Shown: positions 20,090 to 30,020 of the stretch, in pieces
Layout: the number at the start of each line of letters is the position of its first letter
Position numbering within the stretch: the stretch's first letter is position 1
Origin: Micromonospora sp. WMMD980
GTDB lineage: Bacteria; Actinomycetota; Actinomycetes; Mycobacteriales; Micromonosporaceae
DNA: 64,000 nt
Direction of reading: 5' to 3'
Assembly: GCF_029626035.1 (NCBI RefSeq)
Contig: NZ_JARUBE010000003.1
Coordinates: 2,914,001 to 2,978,000 of the forward strand
Made by a program: the position numbers and the translations under genes
Notes under the pieces: generated by a model
Database searches by the model: none
Told to the model about the DNA's origin: nothing
The model's input: only the letters and a program-made list of their open reading frames with translations

Positions 20090-22771
20090 TCAGGCCGCGT
20101 CCGCGACCGCCCTCTCCACGGTGACCAGCAGGTTCGACGCCTCCGCGGCGGGCAGGCCGCCACCCTGGGCCAGGTCGTCGCTGCCGCCGCCCCGACCGGA
20201 GAACGCCGCCTTCACCAGGTCCTTGGCGCTCAGGCCCCGCCCCCGGGCGGCCTGGTTGACGGCCACCACGAGCGACGCCTTGCCGTTGGCCCGGGCGGCC
20301 ACCGCGACCACCGCCGGGCGGGCCGCGTCGATCCGGCCCCGGATCTCCTGGGCGAGCGTCCGCACGTCGTTGGCCGCCGCGCCCTCCGGCGCCTCGGTGC
20401 CGACGTACGCGACCCCGCGCACGTCCCTCGCCTGCGCCGCGAGCGCGCCGGCCCCGCCGAGCACGAGCTGGGCGCGGAGCTTCTCCAGCTCCTTCTCCGC
20501 GTCGCGCAACTGGGTGACGGTCTGCTCCACCCGGTCGGCGACCTGCTCGCCCGGCACCCGGAACATCTCGGCCAACCGGGACACCAGCAGGTGCTCACGG
20601 GCCAGGAAGCCGAACGCGTCCATGCCGACCAGCGCCTCGATCCGGCGTACCCCGGAACCCACCGACGCCTCGGAGAGGATCTTGACCAGGCCGAGCTGGG
20701 CCGAGCGGGCCACGTGCGTGCCGCCGCACAGCTCCCGGGCGTAGTCGCCGACCTCGACCACCCGCACCCGCTCGCCGTACTTCTCGCCGAACAGCGCCAT
20801 CGCCCCGATCCGGCGGGCCTCCTCCTGGCTGGTGACGAACGCGTGCACCTCCAGGTCGGCCAGGAGCACCTCGTTGACCTGCTGCTCCACGTCGTGCAGC
20901 ACGCTCGGCGCCACCCCGGTCGGGGTGTTGAAGTCGAACCGCAGCCGGCCCGGCGCGTTCAGCGAACCCGCCTGGGTCGCCGACTCGCCGAGGAAGTTGC
21001 GCATCGTCTGGTGCACCAGGTGCGTCGCGGTGTGCGACCGCGAGATCGCCCGGCGGCGGGAGACGTCGATCTCCGCGTACCCGGTCTCCCCGGCGCGGAC
21101 CTCGCCGCGCACCACCCGGGCCCGGTGCACGATCAGGCCGGGCACCGGCTGCTGCACGTCGAAGACCTCGACCTGGCCGCCGCCGACCGTGATGAGCCCC
21201 TGGTCGGGCTGCTGGCCGCCGCCCTCGGCGTAGAACGGGGTGGTGTCGAGCACCAGCTCGATGGTGTCGCCCTCGGCCGCCGCGCCGACCTGCGCGCCGC
21301 CGGCCAGCAGCGCGCGCACCCGGGACTCCCGGTTCAGCTCGGTGTAGCCGGTGAACTCCACCGGCCCGCCGCCGTCGAGCACCGACCGGTACGCCGACAC
21401 GTCGGTGTGCCCGGTCTTGCGGGCCTGCGCGTCGGCCTTGGCCCGGCCGCGCTGGTCGGCCATCAGCCGGCGGAAGCCCTCCGCGTCGACCTGCAGGCCC
21501 TGCTCGGCCGCGATCTCCAGGGTCAGGTCGATCGGGAAGCCGTACGTGTCGTGCAACTGGAACGCCTTGTCACCCGAGAGCGCCGGCTTCCCGACCGACT
21601 TCGTCTCCGCGATCGCGGTGTCCAGGATCGTGGTCCCGGCACGCAGCGTGGCGAGGAACGCGTCCTCCTCGGCGTACGCGTACTGCGAGATCCGGCCGAA
21701 CTCCTCGGCCAGCTCCGGGTACGACGGCGCCATGCAGTCCCGCGCCACCGGCAGCAACTCCGGCAGCGCCCGATCCTGGTAGCCCAGCAGCCGCACCGCC
21801 CGGATCGCCCGGCGCATGATCCGCCGCAGCACGTAGCCCCGGCCCTCGTTCGACGGGGTCACCCCGTCACCGATCAGCATCAACGCGGTACGCACGTGGT
21901 CGGCGACCACCCGCAGCCGCACGTCGTCCGGGTGCGACTGGTTGGCCGCGTGACCCGAGTGCGCGCCGTACCGCTTCCCGGTCAGCTCGGCCGCCCGGTC
22001 CAGGATCGGCTTGACCTCGTCGATCTCGTAGAGGTTGTCCACGCCCTGCAGCAGCGAGGCCATCCGCTCCAGGCCCATGCCGGTGTCGATGTTCTTCGCC
22101 GGCAGGTCGCCGAGGATCGGGAAGTCCTCCTTGCCGACGCCCGGGCCGCGCTCGAACTGCATGAAGACGAGGTTCCAGAACTCCAGGTAGCGGTCCTCGT
22201 CGACCTCCGGACCGCCCTCGCGGCCGTACTCCGGGCCGCGGTCGTAGTAGAGCTCCGAGCACGGGCCGCACGGGCCGGGGATGCCCATCGACCAGAAGTT
22301 GTCGGCCTTGCCCCGGCGCACGATCCGCTCCGCCGGCACCCCGGTGGCGCGCCACATGTCGTACGCCTCGTCGTCGTCGAGGTAGACCGTCGCCCAGATC
22401 CGCTCCGGGTCCAGCCCGAAGCCGCCCGCCTCGACCGACTTGGTGGCCAGGTCCCAGGCGAGCGGGATCGCCCCGGACTTGAAGTAGTCACCGAAGGAGA
22501 AGTTGCCGTTCATCTGGAAGAACGTGCCGTGCCGGCTGGTCTTGCCGACCTCGTCGATGTCCGGCGTGCGGATGCACTTCTGCACGCTCGTCGCCCGCGC
22601 GAACGGCGGGGTCTGCTGGCCCAGGAAGTAGGGCACGAACTGCACCATGCCCGCGTTGATGAACAGCAGGTTCGGGTCGCTGATGGCGGGCAGCGGAGCG
22701 GACGGCACCACGACGTGGCCGTTCGCCTCGAAGTGGGCGAGGAACCGCCGCTTGATCTCCGCCGTCTTCAT
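20090..22771 (-). CDS. alaS: Alanyl-tRNA synthetase
   Basis: AlaRS charges tRNA-Ala and edits mischarged serine and glycine. The 893-residue product has the class II catalytic domain (about 1-250, with [16 protein letters not shown] and the [12 protein letters not shown] segment), the tRNA-recognition region, the editing domain with zinc ligands in [10 protein letters not shown] and CGGTHVARS (near residues 585-700), and the C-terminal DHHA1 region ending in [14 protein letters not shown]. It is followed by a palindromic terminator, and its start overlaps the upstream small membrane protein gene by four bases. Confidence 0.97.
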   Translation of the reverse strand: MKTAEIKRRFLAHFEANGHVVVPSAPLPAISDPNLLFINAGMVQFVPYFLGQQTPPFARATSVQKCIRTPDIDEVGKTSRHGTFFQMNGNFSFGDYFKSGAIPLAWDLATKSVEAGGFGLDPERIWATVYLDDDEAYDMWRATGVPAERIVRRGKADNFWSMGIPGPCGPCSELYYDRGPEYGREGGPEVDEDRYLEFWNLVFMQFERGPGVGKEDFPILGDLPAKNIDTGMGLERMASLLQGVDNLYEIDEVKPILDRAAELTGKRYGAHSGHAANQSHPDDVRLRVVADHVRTALMLIGDGVTPSNEGRGYVLRRIMRRAIRAVRLLGYQDRALPELLPVARDCMAPSYPELAEEFGRISQYAYAEEDAFLATLRAGTTILDTAIAETKSVGKPALSGDKAFQLHDTYGFPIDLTLEIAAEQGLQVDAEGFRRLMADQRGRAKADAQARKTGHTDVSAYRSVLDGGGPVEFTGYTELNRESRVRALLAGGAQVGAAAEGDTIELVLDTTPFYAEGGGQQPDQGLITVGGGQVEVFDVQQPVPGLIVHRARVVRGEVRAGETGYAEIDVSRRRAISRSHTATHLVHQTMRNFLGESATQAGSLNAPGRLRFDFNTPTGVAPSVLHDVEQQVNEVLLADLEVHAFVTSQEEARRIGAMALFGEKYGERVRVVEVGDYARELCGGTHVARSAQLGLVKILSEASVGSGVRRIEALVGMDAFGFLAREHLLVSRLAEMFRVPGEQVADRVEQTVTQLRDAEKELEKLRAQLVLGGAGALAAQARDVRGVAYVGTEAPEGAAANDVRTLAQEIRGRIDAARPAVVAVAARANGKASLVVAVNQAARGRGLSAKDLVKAAFSGRGGGSDDLAQGGGLPAAEASNLLVTVERAVADAA

Positions 22772-23073
22772 CGCTGGTGCTCCTCCGGGAAAATCTCTCG
22801 GTCGCCGATGCGCGGGTCCTCCCGCAGCTCGGCGAACTCGTCCTGGTACGCCTCGCCGCGGGCGAAGGCCTCGTGGATCTCCTGCTCGCGTTCGGCCATG
22901 CCGACCCGGACGTCGTCGACGAACGCGCGCACCGACTCGACCAGCCCACCGGCGGACTCGGACAGCCCGCTGGCGATGCCCGCCGGGGTGTACGCCTGCG
23001 CGGTCCGGGTGGCCTTGCGGACCACCAGGACGCCCACGGCCAAGCCGATGCCCAGCCAGAACAACCGCCTCAT
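22768..23073 (-). CDS. Small membrane-anchored DUF6167-like protein
   Basis: The 101-residue protein has one N-terminal transmembrane helix ([20 protein letters not shown]) and a charged helical remainder rich in glutamate and arginine. It resembles the conserved actinobacterial family found directly upstream of alaS (DUF6167), whose function is unknown. Its stop overlaps the alaS start by four bases. The conserved linkage with the DUF948 gene and alaS suggests co-expression; I cannot assign a role. Confidence 0.8.
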   Translation of the reverse strand: MRRLFWLGIGLAVGVLVVRKATRTAQAYTPAGIASGLSESAGGLVESVRAFVDDVRVGMAEREQEIHEAFARGEAYQDEFAELREDPRIGDREIFPEEHQR

Positions 23074-23104
23074 GCTCTCATCCTTCCCGCGTACGCCGGT
23101 CGGG

Positions 23105-23566
23105 TCAGCGGTTGCCGCGCTTGGCGGCCCGACGCTGCTGCTTGATGGTGTCGCGGACCTCGCGCTCGGTCTCGGCGTGCCGGCGGGCGGAGGCGGCCTT
23201 GCGCACGCCGTAGCCGAACGCGGCCACCTTCACCAGCGGGTTCGCGGCGGCGGCGGAGACCACGGTGGCCAGGTTCGCCACGTTCGCGGTGACGTTCTGC
23301 GCGTGGCTGGTCATGGTGTCCACCTTGGCGAGCTGGAGGTTCACCCCGTCCAGCGACGTCTGCGCCTGCTCCAGCGCGGTGTTGACGTTCTTCACCGTGG
23401 TGTTCACGTCACCGAGCAACGGCCCGGTGCGGTCGTTGAGGTCGTTGATCATGCGGGTTGCGGCGTCGACGGTGTGCCGGAGCCGCAGGATCGGCAGCGT
23501 CAGGATCAACACGAGCATCGCGAACGCGATCGCCGCGACGAGCGCCGCGACCTCTCCAAAACTCAC
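23105..23566 (-). CDS. DUF948 membrane protein
   Basis: The 153-residue protein starts VSFGEVAALVAAIAFAMLVL, a transmembrane helix, followed by a long amphipathic region (about residues 30-120) that looks like a coiled coil with heptad-spaced leucine and valine (DLNDRTGPLLGDVNTTVKNV). The C terminus is basic. This is the DUF948 pattern of actinobacteria, upstream of the DUF6167-like gene and alaS. GTG at 23566 was chosen because AGGAGG lies six bases before it; the ATG between them is in another frame. Function is unknown. Confidence 0.85.
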   Translation of the reverse strand: MSFGEVAALVAAIAFAMLVLILTLPILRLRHTVDAATRMINDLNDRTGPLLGDVNTTVKNVNTALEQAQTSLDGVNLQLAKVDTMTSHAQNVTANVANLATVVSAAAANPLVKVAAFGYGVRKAASARRHAETEREVRDTIKQQRRAAKRGNR

Positions 23567-23709
23567 GCATGTCCTCCTCAACAAGTGTTCCGGGACCGAC
23601 GCCCCGGGACGCGCGACCGTACCTGCCCGCCGCGCCCCATCTCGACCCGGTCACCGGGTTCGGGCGGGCGCGCCAGCCCCAGACCCTACCGTCCGTGATG
23701 GAAGTCGGC

Positions 23710-26700
23710 TCACGACGGTGAGGTGGTCGGCTCACCGAGCGGGTCGTCGGTCAGGGTCGGGTAGGGATCCTCACCGGTGAGTGACGGATCGGTGGTCGGT
23801 GTGGGACCGGTGCGCTCGTCGTCGATCGCGTTGCGCACCTTCACCGACACCAACGAGCCGGCGCACTCCCCCGCTGCGGTCGCCGGCGGCGCGGACGGCG
23901 CCGGCTCCCCGTCCACCGGCGGCGGCGTGCAGGTGGGGTCGCGGACCCACAGGTCGAGCGTCAGCTCGTCCCGACGCCAGCAGGTGTAGCTGCCCTCGAC
24001 CTTCTCCTCCGGGCAGCGGTCCACCTTCCAGCGGCGCCAGCCGTCCTTGGCCAGCGCCTGCTCGTAGACGGTGACGGTCTGCTTCCAGCCCTGCTCCGAC
24101 TCGACCGCGCGCTCCCGCAGCCGGCAGTCCTGCAGGCACCAGCGGCTGCCGCTGACGTTGTCGACGGTCTTCGTCGCCGCCCAGGACGGCACGTCGAGCG
24201 CGTCGAGGGTGTCGAAGACCGGGTCACGGCTGAGCGTCCGCATCCCGAAGTAGAGCGGCACCGCCCCGAGCAGCACGAGGCTGACCAGGGCGAGCACGGC
24301 CATCCGCAGCCGGCGCCGCTCGCGCAGCTGCCGTCGCAGGTCGGAGCGGGCGCCACCCGGGCCGCCGCTCTCCGAGCCGGCGTCGCCGGAGTCGGGGCCG
24401 GCCGGTCGCGGTGCCGCTCCGTCGCCCGCACCGGGTCGCGCCCCCGCGGGCTCTCCCGCCGGCGGTACGACCGCGGCCGCCCGCGCGCCGGCACCCGTGG
24501 CAGCGGGTCGGGCCGGATCCGGAGTGGTCGTGACGCCCCGTCCGCTCGTCTGCTCCTTTGGGACTGCCGGACGCGCCACACCCGCCGCCCGGGCCGCCAC
24601 CGGCCCGCTGGACGCGCCACGCGGCACCGGCCCGGCGCCGTCACCGTGCGGTACCGGCCCGGCGGACGCACCGCGCGGCACCGGCGCGCTCGCCGGACCA
24701 GGCGCGCCGCGCCCGACGCCGGGTGGACGGCCACCGGACGGCGTCGGATCGTCGGCGGGACGGCCGCCACCGACCGGGATGCCACCACTGCGCTCGGGGT
24801 CGCCGTGCGGGCCCGACGTGCCCGGACCCGCGGACGGCACACCGCCGCGGGCCGGACCGGCGCCGGTGCGGTCACCGTCCGGCGGTCCGCCGCGGCGGAC
24901 CGGGCCACCACCGGCGCGGTCCACGCCGGCCGGCGCCCCGCCCGGGCGCACCGCGCCCCGGGGCGGACCCGACTGCGCGCTCCGGGCCGGTGGGACCGCT
25001 ACTCCGGGCGGCTCGGCACGGTTGCCCGGTTCGGGCTGGTCGGGACGGACCGGGGGCACCGCCGCGCCGGCCCGGCCAGCCGGGCCGTGACCGGCGGGAC
25101 GGGCGGCCGGCTCGTCCACCGGCGGACCGGCCGGCCGACGGGCGGCCGGCATGGCGGGGTCCGTGTGCGGCGTGCGACCGGCCTGCCGCAGCCAGTCCGC
25201 GGGGCGTTCCGGCCGTTGCGGGCGTGGTTCGCCGGCGTCGTCGGCGGCCCGGCGCCGGGTGCGGGCCGGGTCGGCGCCGGGGTCGCCGTCGCCGGACGCG
25301 GCGCGGCGGCCACGTCCGGACTCGCGGCGGGAGGGAGGCGGGCCCGCCGCGTCCACCGGGCCGCCGGAGACGGGCGCGGCCGCGCCGGGCAGGCCGGGGG
25401 CGTTCCCGCTGCGCGGCACGGCCGCCGGCCGGTCCGGCTCCGGGGCGGCTCGTCGGCCGGTGCCGGGGGCGGTTCGTCCGGCGGCGTCGACACCGCCGGG
25501 CGCGGAGCGGTGGCCACCGGCGGTCGGCACGTCGTCGGGGCGGGTCCGCCGCCCGCCGCCGGACACCGGCCGTACGCCGGACATGTCGTCGTCGGGCCGG
25601 GCCCGCCGGCCGACACCGGAGTCGTCGGACAGCGCGCGGCGTCCGGCGGTGGTGGGTCGACCCGCCGGACCGGCCCCCCCCGGGTGGACCTCGGGCGTCT
25701 CCGCGCCGTGCCGGCCGCGCGGGGTGGGCGGGGTCGCCACCGGGGCGTCGTCGCGGTCACCGGACGGCGCTCGGCCCCCGCCCGGTTCCACCGGCCCACG
25801 GTCGGGCCCGCGTCGTCCGGCTCCCGGACCGGCCGGCGACGTGCCCCGGAAACCGCCCGGGCGGCCCGGAAGCGGAGGTTGCTGGCCGGTCGGGCCGTCC
25901 GTGGGCGGCAGCCCAGCCGGCCGGGGCGGCTCGGCCAGGCCCGGCCAGGGCCCGTCGACGGGACGGCGCGGGCCGCCGTCCGGACCGGCCGGCCGGGCGA
26001 GTGGCACCGCGGACGCAGGCCCGTCCGGAGCCCGCCGGGCACCCGCCGCACGGTGGTCCGGTCGGCCACCGGGCGGCATCTCGGCGCCGGGTGGCCGACC
26101 GGGCACCGGCGGAATCTCGGCGCCGGGCCGACCGGGACCCGGGGGCGGCGCCACGCCGGGGCGGGCGCTCACCGGTGGCATCGCCGCGCCGGGGCGACCG
26201 GCGGTCCCGGGGTGCGGCCGGCCCGGAGCCTGCGGTGCGGCACCGGCCGGACCGGCGGCCGGCGGCGGACCGGAGCGGCCGGTCGCCGAGTGCGGCGTCC
26301 CCGGCCGGTCCGCTCCCGGGGACTGCGGTCCGGGACGCCCGGGGCCCGGGGCCTGCGCGCCCGGTCCCGCCGTCGTCGGAGAGTGTGGTCCGGGTCGCCC
26401 GGGGGCCGGCGGCGGGACGCCCGGCCCCGACGTCGTCGGGAGCTGCGGCCCCGGCCGGCCGCCGGCGGGCGGCTGCGCGCCCGGCCGGGCCGCACCCGGC
26501 ACGGGCCCGCCAGGAGCCGCGGTGCGCGGCCCGGGACGGTCCGGCGGCAGGGTCGGCCCACCAGCGACCGGTGGCGCACCCGGGCCGGGCGGACCCGACG
26601 GAGCGGCGCCGGACCGGGCCGGGCCGGGCGGGAAGGCGCCCCCGGGTCGCGGTGCCGGAGCGCCCGGCGCGTCGGCGGCCGGCCCGGGCCCCTCCGGGCC

Positions 26701-26877
26701 GAGCCCGCCACGCTGTTGCTTGGCCGTACGCAGGTCGTCGATCCAGCCGAACTCCTCGCCGGCCGGCGCCTGCTCCGGCTCGGCCTCGGCCCGGCCGCGT
26801 CCCCACCGGCGGCCCCTGGCCTTCGGATCGCGCCGCTCGTCGGGGCCGTCCGCCGGCCGCTCCGGACCACGCGCCAT
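23710..26877 (-). CDS. Giant proline/glycine/arginine-rich single-pass membrane protein
   Basis: The protein has about 1,055 residues. Residues 1 to about 855 are low-complexity Pro/Gly/Ala/Arg, predicted to be disordered, apart from a short conserved-looking motif EEFGWIDDLRTAKQQR near residue 45. A basic stop-transfer patch (RRQLRERRRLR) and one transmembrane helix (about 860-880) follow. The C-terminal 170 residues carry six cysteines (WCLQDC, RCPEE, TCWRR, PTCTP, GECAG) and a Thr/Pro-rich tail and would lie outside the cell. ATG at 26877 or GTG at 26880 overlap the end of rarA. I do not recognise a function; a receptor, cell-wall linker or scaffold are guesses. Confidence 0.8.
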   Translation of the reverse strand: MARGPERPADGPDERRDPKARGRRWGRGRAEAEPEQAPAGEEFGWIDDLRTAKQQRGGLGPEGPGPAADAPGAPAPRPGGAFPPGPARSGAAPSGPPGPGAPPVAGGPTLPPDRPGPRTAAPGGPVPGAARPGAQPPAGGRPGPQLPTTSGPGVPPPAPGRPGPHSPTTAGPGAQAPGPGRPGPQSPGADRPGTPHSATGRSGPPPAAGPAGAAPQAPGRPHPGTAGRPGAAMPPVSARPGVAPPPGPGRPGAEIPPVPGRPPGAEMPPGGRPDHRAAGARRAPDGPASAVPLARPAGPDGGPRRPVDGPWPGLAEPPRPAGLPPTDGPTGQQPPLPGRPGGFRGTSPAGPGAGRRGPDRGPVEPGGGRAPSGDRDDAPVATPPTPRGRHGAETPEVHPGGAGPAGRPTTAGRRALSDDSGVGRRARPDDDMSGVRPVSGGGRRTRPDDVPTAGGHRSAPGGVDAAGRTAPGTGRRAAPEPDRPAAVPRSGNAPGLPGAAAPVSGGPVDAAGPPPSRRESGRGRRAASGDGDPGADPARTRRRAADDAGEPRPQRPERPADWLRQAGRTPHTDPAMPAARRPAGPPVDEPAARPAGHGPAGRAGAAVPPVRPDQPEPGNRAEPPGVAVPPARSAQSGPPRGAVRPGGAPAGVDRAGGGPVRRGGPPDGDRTGAGPARGGVPSAGPGTSGPHGDPERSGGIPVGGGRPADDPTPSGGRPPGVGRGAPGPASAPVPRGASAGPVPHGDGAGPVPRGASSGPVAARAAGVARPAVPKEQTSGRGVTTTPDPARPAATGAGARAAAVVPPAGEPAGARPGAGDGAAPRPAGPDSGDAGSESGGPGGARSDLRRQLRERRRLRMAVLALVSLVLLGAVPLYFGMRTLSRDPVFDTLDALDVPSWAATKTVDNVSGSRWCLQDCRLRERAVESEQGWKQTVTVYEQALAKDGWRRWKVDRCPEEKVEGSYTCWRRDELTLDLWVRDPTCTPPPVDGEPAPSAPPATAAGECAGSLVSVKVRNAIDDERTGPTPTTDPSLTGEDPYPTLTDDPLGEPTTSPS

Positions 26878-26879
26878 CA

Positions 26880-28370
26880 CTACTGACCCCCCTCGGTGGC
26901 GTCGCCGCCGCCCTCGCTCGCCCCGCCGACCTGCTCGGTGCCGCCCACCCGGACCCCGTTCGCGGCTGCCGGCGCGCCGGCCTCCCCCCGCGTCACCGGT
27001 GCCGGCAGCCCCCGCACGATCCGGCGCAGCACCGGCAACCGGGTGGCCACCGCCCGCTCCGCGCCGTGCCCGCTGGGCCGGTAGTAGTCCGTCCCGACGA
27101 GATCGTCCGGAGCGTACTGCTGGGTGACCACCCCCCGGTGGTCGTCGTGCGGGTAGCGGTAGCCCGCCCCGTGCCCGAGCCCACGTGCCCCGGCGTAGTG
27201 GGCGTCGCGCAGCCCGCGCGGCACCGGGCCGCCGCGACCGGCGCGTACGTCGGCGACGGCCGCGCCGATGGCGCTGGTGGCCGAGTTCGACTTCGGGGCG
27301 GTGGCGAGATGGATGGCCGCCTGGGCCAGGTTGAGCTGCGCCTCGGGCAGGCCCACGTATTCCACCGCGTGCGCCGCGGCGGTGGCCACGGTCAGCGCGG
27401 TCGGATCGGCCATGCCGACGTCCTCGCTGGCGAAGATCACCATCCGGCGGGCGATGAACCGGGCGTCCTCGCCGGCCACCAGCATCCGGGCCAGCCAGTG
27501 CAGCGCGGCGTCCACGTCCGAACCACGCATGCTCTTGATGAAGGCGCTGGTGACGTCGTAGTGCGCGTCGCCGTCGCGGTCGTAGCGCACGGCCGCCACG
27601 TCGACCGCCTGCTCGGCGACGGCCAGGTCGATGCGGTCGGCGCCCGTGGCGGTCGCGGTGGCCGCCGCCGCCTCCAGCGCGGTGAGCGCCTTACGGACGT
27701 CGCCGCCGGCGAGCCGGACCAGATGGTCCTCCGCCTCCTCGGCGAGGAGCAGCGTGCCGCCGAGCCCTCGCTCGTCGGCCACCGCGCGGCGGAGCAGCCC
27801 GCGTACGGCGTCGTCGCCGAGTGCCTGGAGGGTCAGCAGCACGCAGCGGGACAGCAGCGGCGAGATGACCGAGAAGTAGGGGTTCTCCGTGGTCGCCGCG
27901 AGCAGGGTCACCGTGCGGTCCTCGACGGCGGCGAGCAGGGAGTCCTGCTGGGTCTTGCTGAACCGGTGCACCTCGTCGATGAAGAGCACGGTCGGCGGGC
28001 CACCGGAGCGGCGCTGCCGCCGCGCGGTCTCGATGACGGCCCGGACGTCCTTCACCCCGGCGGTCAGCGCGGACATCGCCACGAAGCGCCGGTCGGTGGC
28101 GCGTGCCACCAGGTGGGCGATGGTGGTCTTGCCGCTGCCGGGTGGCCCCCAGAGGATGACCGACATCGGCGTCGCGCCCTCGACCAGCTGGCGCAGCGGC
28201 GCGCCGGGGGCGAGCAGATGGTCCTGCCCGACCAGCTCGTCGATGCCGGCCGGACGCATCCGGACCGGAAGCGGCGAATCCGCCCGAGCGGCGGTGAACC
28301 CGTCGACGCCGCCGGAGGCCGCGGGCGCGCCGGCGGGCTCGCCGAGGGTGAAGAGGGCGTCGGATTCCAT
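26880..28370 (-). CDS. rarA: Replication-associated recombination protein A (AAA+ ATPase)
   Basis: RarA/MgsA is a clamp-loader-like ATPase acting at stalled forks. The protein of about 496 residues has Walker [14 protein letters not shown], Walker [12 protein letters not shown], sensor 1 [13 protein letters not shown], the SRC arginine finger region, and the tetramerisation part [18 protein letters not shown] (here [14 protein letters not shown]) with EDVGMADP. A longer upstream frame (to 28730) crosses another gene and is rejected. There is no ribosome binding site before ATG 28370; TACTGT lies eleven bases upstream, so a leaderless transcript starting at GTG 28373 or ATG 28370 is plausible. 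The C-terminal 50 residues are low complexity. Confidence 0.93.
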   Translation of the reverse strand: MESDALFTLGEPAGAPAASGGVDGFTAARADSPLPVRMRPAGIDELVGQDHLLAPGAPLRQLVEGATPMSVILWGPPGSGKTTIAHLVARATDRRFVAMSALTAGVKDVRAVIETARRQRRSGGPPTVLFIDEVHRFSKTQQDSLLAAVEDRTVTLLAATTENPYFSVISPLLSRCVLLTLQALGDDAVRGLLRRAVADERGLGGTLLLAEEAEDHLVRLAGGDVRKALTALEAAAATATATGADRIDLAVAEQAVDVAAVRYDRDGDAHYDVTSAFIKSMRGSDVDAALHWLARMLVAGEDARFIARRMVIFASEDVGMADPTALTVATAAAHAVEYVGLPEAQLNLAQAAIHLATAPKSNSATSAIGAAVADVRAGRGGPVPRGLRDAHYAGARGLGHGAGYRYPHDDHRGVVTQQYAPDDLVGTDYYRPSGHGAERAVATRLPVLRRIVRGLPAPVTRGEAGAPAAANGVRVGGTEQVGGASEGGGDATEGGQ

Positions 28371-28444
28371 CACGAGAACAGTACCGGGCCGGACCGGCGG
28401 CGCCGGAATCACGCCGCCGACCCGACCCGGGTGGTCGTTTCCGG

Positions 28445-28657
28445 TCAGCCGCGGCCCGGACGGCGGCCCCGGTACCAGCGGCCGCCACCGCCGCCGCGCG
28501 GGCCGGAGCCGACCCCGGCGAGGTAGAGCGAGAGCAGCAGGAAGCCGATCAGCATGAGGGTCGAGGTGCTGAACAGATCCGGGGCGCCGAGGTCGGTGTT
28601 CATGAAGTCGAGCAGCAGCGCGAAGCCGAACACGATGGCCGCGAGAATGGCGAGCAT
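28445..28657 (-). CDS. Small two-helix membrane protein
   Basis: The 70-residue protein starts [20 protein letters not shown] and has a second hydrophobic stretch ([17 protein letters not shown]), then a Gly/Arg-rich tail. ATG at 28657 is preceded by GGAGGAA, a good ribosome binding site, so the longer frame to 28723 is rejected. Similar small proteins are common in actinomycetes; the function is unknown. It sits between rarA and a GNAT gene, all leftward. Confidence 0.75.
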   Translation of the reverse strand: MLAILAAIVFGFALLLDFMNTDLGAPDLFSTSTLMLIGFLLLSLYLAGVGSGPRGGGGGRWYRGRRPGRG

Positions 28658-28719
28658 GTCGTTCCTCCGGTGGGGGTTCCCAGTAGGTCGGCGACGGATG
28701 TACCCGATCGGTCTGTTCG

Positions 28720-29289
28720 TCAATCTCCACCGTGGAACCGGTCGGCGGCGAGAATCGCGTACCGGGCCGAGTCCCGCCAGACGCCGCGGACCAGCAGGTG
28801 GTCCCGGCTCACCCCCTCCGGTCGCAACCCGGCCTTTTCCAACACCCGGCGGGAGGCGACGTTGTCGGGTCGCGTGGTGGCCTCCACCCGGTGCAGCCCC
28901 ACCTGCGTGAACGCGAGATCTAGGAGCAGCCGGGTGATCTCCGTGCCGAGGCCGGCACCCCAGCTCGCGGTCCGCACGGCATAGCCGATCTCACCGCGCC
29001 GGTGCTCGACCGAGGTCACGGCGAGCCCGCCGAGGCCGACCAGCCGGTCGCCGTCGACCGCGGCCAGCCGGTACTCCGGACGCGGCTCTGCGGCGGCCGC
29101 CTCCCGCCACGCCGCCAACGCGGCGCGGACCGCCTCCGGGGTGGGCGTCTCGTCGTCCAGCAAGCCGTCGGCCACGGCGGGCTCGGTCAGGAACGCGTGC
29201 AGGACGGGCGCGTCCGCGGCGGTCCATTCGCGCAGTGCGCACCGGGGCCCGGGCAGGTGGACCGGGCGGACGGAGCGGATCGGTGTCAT
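28720..29289 (-). CDS. GNAT acetyltransferase of the RimJ/RimL type
   Basis: The 189-residue protein has the RimJ/RimL-like pattern: an N-terminal [49 protein letters not shown] with the acetyl-CoA loop (family QxxGxG/A, here WGAGLG), and the C-terminal [22 protein letters not shown]. Such enzymes acetylate protein N termini or small molecules; the substrate cannot be predicted. It is divergent from a second, broken GNAT gene, with 26 bases between the two starts. Confidence 0.88.
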   Translation of the reverse strand: MTPIRSVRPVHLPGPRCALREWTAADAPVLHAFLTEPAVADGLLDDETPTPEAVRAALAAWREAAAAEPRPEYRLAAVDGDRLVGLGGLAVTSVEHRRGEIGYAVRTASWGAGLGTEITRLLLDLAFTQVGLHRVEATTRPDNVASRRVLEKAGLRPEGVSRDHLLVRGVWRDSARYAILAADRFHGGD

Positions 29290-29315
29290 GACTGGTCCTC
29301 TCGTAGGCTGGCGGC

Positions 29316-29737
29316 ATGATCACTGCCGACCCGGTGCTGACCGGGCGGGAGGCGTTGCTCGCGGCGGCCGGCCATCACCCGTACGCCCGGCACGCGCTCC
29401 GGCGCGACGACGAGGTCGCGCGGGGCTGGCGGCGCGACGGTGCGGTGGGTTGGCTGCTCCCTCCGGGTGAGTGGTCGGCCGGCGGCGCGGTCGGTCCGCC
29501 TGCGGCGCCGACCGCAGCCGGGGGGACATCGGCTTCCTGGCCGGGCTGGCCGTAGCGCCGGGGCATCGCGGCAGAGGGCTGGGCGCCGCGCTGACCGCCG
29601 GCATGACCCGTGCCCTGTTCGCCCGGTACGACCACGTGGCGCTGGGCGTCTACCCGGTCAACGTCGGCGCGATCCGGCTCTACCGCCGGCTCGGCTTCAC
29701 CGGCACCGCGCCGCGAGTCACCGTCCGCCTCGGCTGA
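29316..29737 (+). pseudogene. Broken GNAT acetyltransferase (internal deletion and frameshift)
   Basis: The first frame (29316-29555) encodes a GNAT-like N terminus ending in a run of alanine and proline. The acetyl-CoA-binding half, GDIGFLAGLAVAPGHRGRGLG followed by NVGAIRLYRRLGF, is in another frame (entering from about 29490 and ending at 29737). Together they are only about 140 residues, with no central region joining the N terminus and the CoA fold. An out-of-frame internal deletion near 29460-29500 is the simplest explanation; a sequencing error could account for the frameshift but not easily for the short length. Confidence 0.72.
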
Positions 29738-30020
29738 GCGCCGCCCGGCCACGCGCCGGAGGCCCGGCCGCTCCTGGCTCCGAGGTTGGGGACTCAGCGG
29801 CGTGCGACGGGCACTGGTTGGCGGCGTGGCGGGGGCCCGGCGGGTGGCGCAAGCCGGCCGCTCGACGGAGGTCGCCGGGTAGGCGTCCGGGTCACTACGA
29901 ACTTGATGGCGTGGGTGGATCAGCGGCCCGTGCCCCGGTGTCCGGCGTGACTCGCCCACGTCATCACGTTTGTCGGCACCGGCGACCCTGTCGCCCGGGT
30001 GCCGGGTGACGTGCCATCCA

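Noticed and set aside
19292..23698. A 1,468-residue plus-strand reading frame
   Set aside because: It lies opposite mltG, ruvX, alaS and the two small membrane protein genes, which have recognisable families. Its translation is a biased Arg/His/Leu mixture typical of an antisense shadow in GC-rich DNA.
24300..26700. Possible repetitive or mobile DNA
   Set aside because: The repetition is degenerate codon usage for Pro/Gly/Arg/Ala in one continuous gene ending in a plausible membrane and cysteine domain.
29738..30020. Short reading frames in the gap between the broken GNAT gene and the MFS gene
   Set aside because: No ribosome binding site and no family resemblance; composition is that of non-coding shadow.
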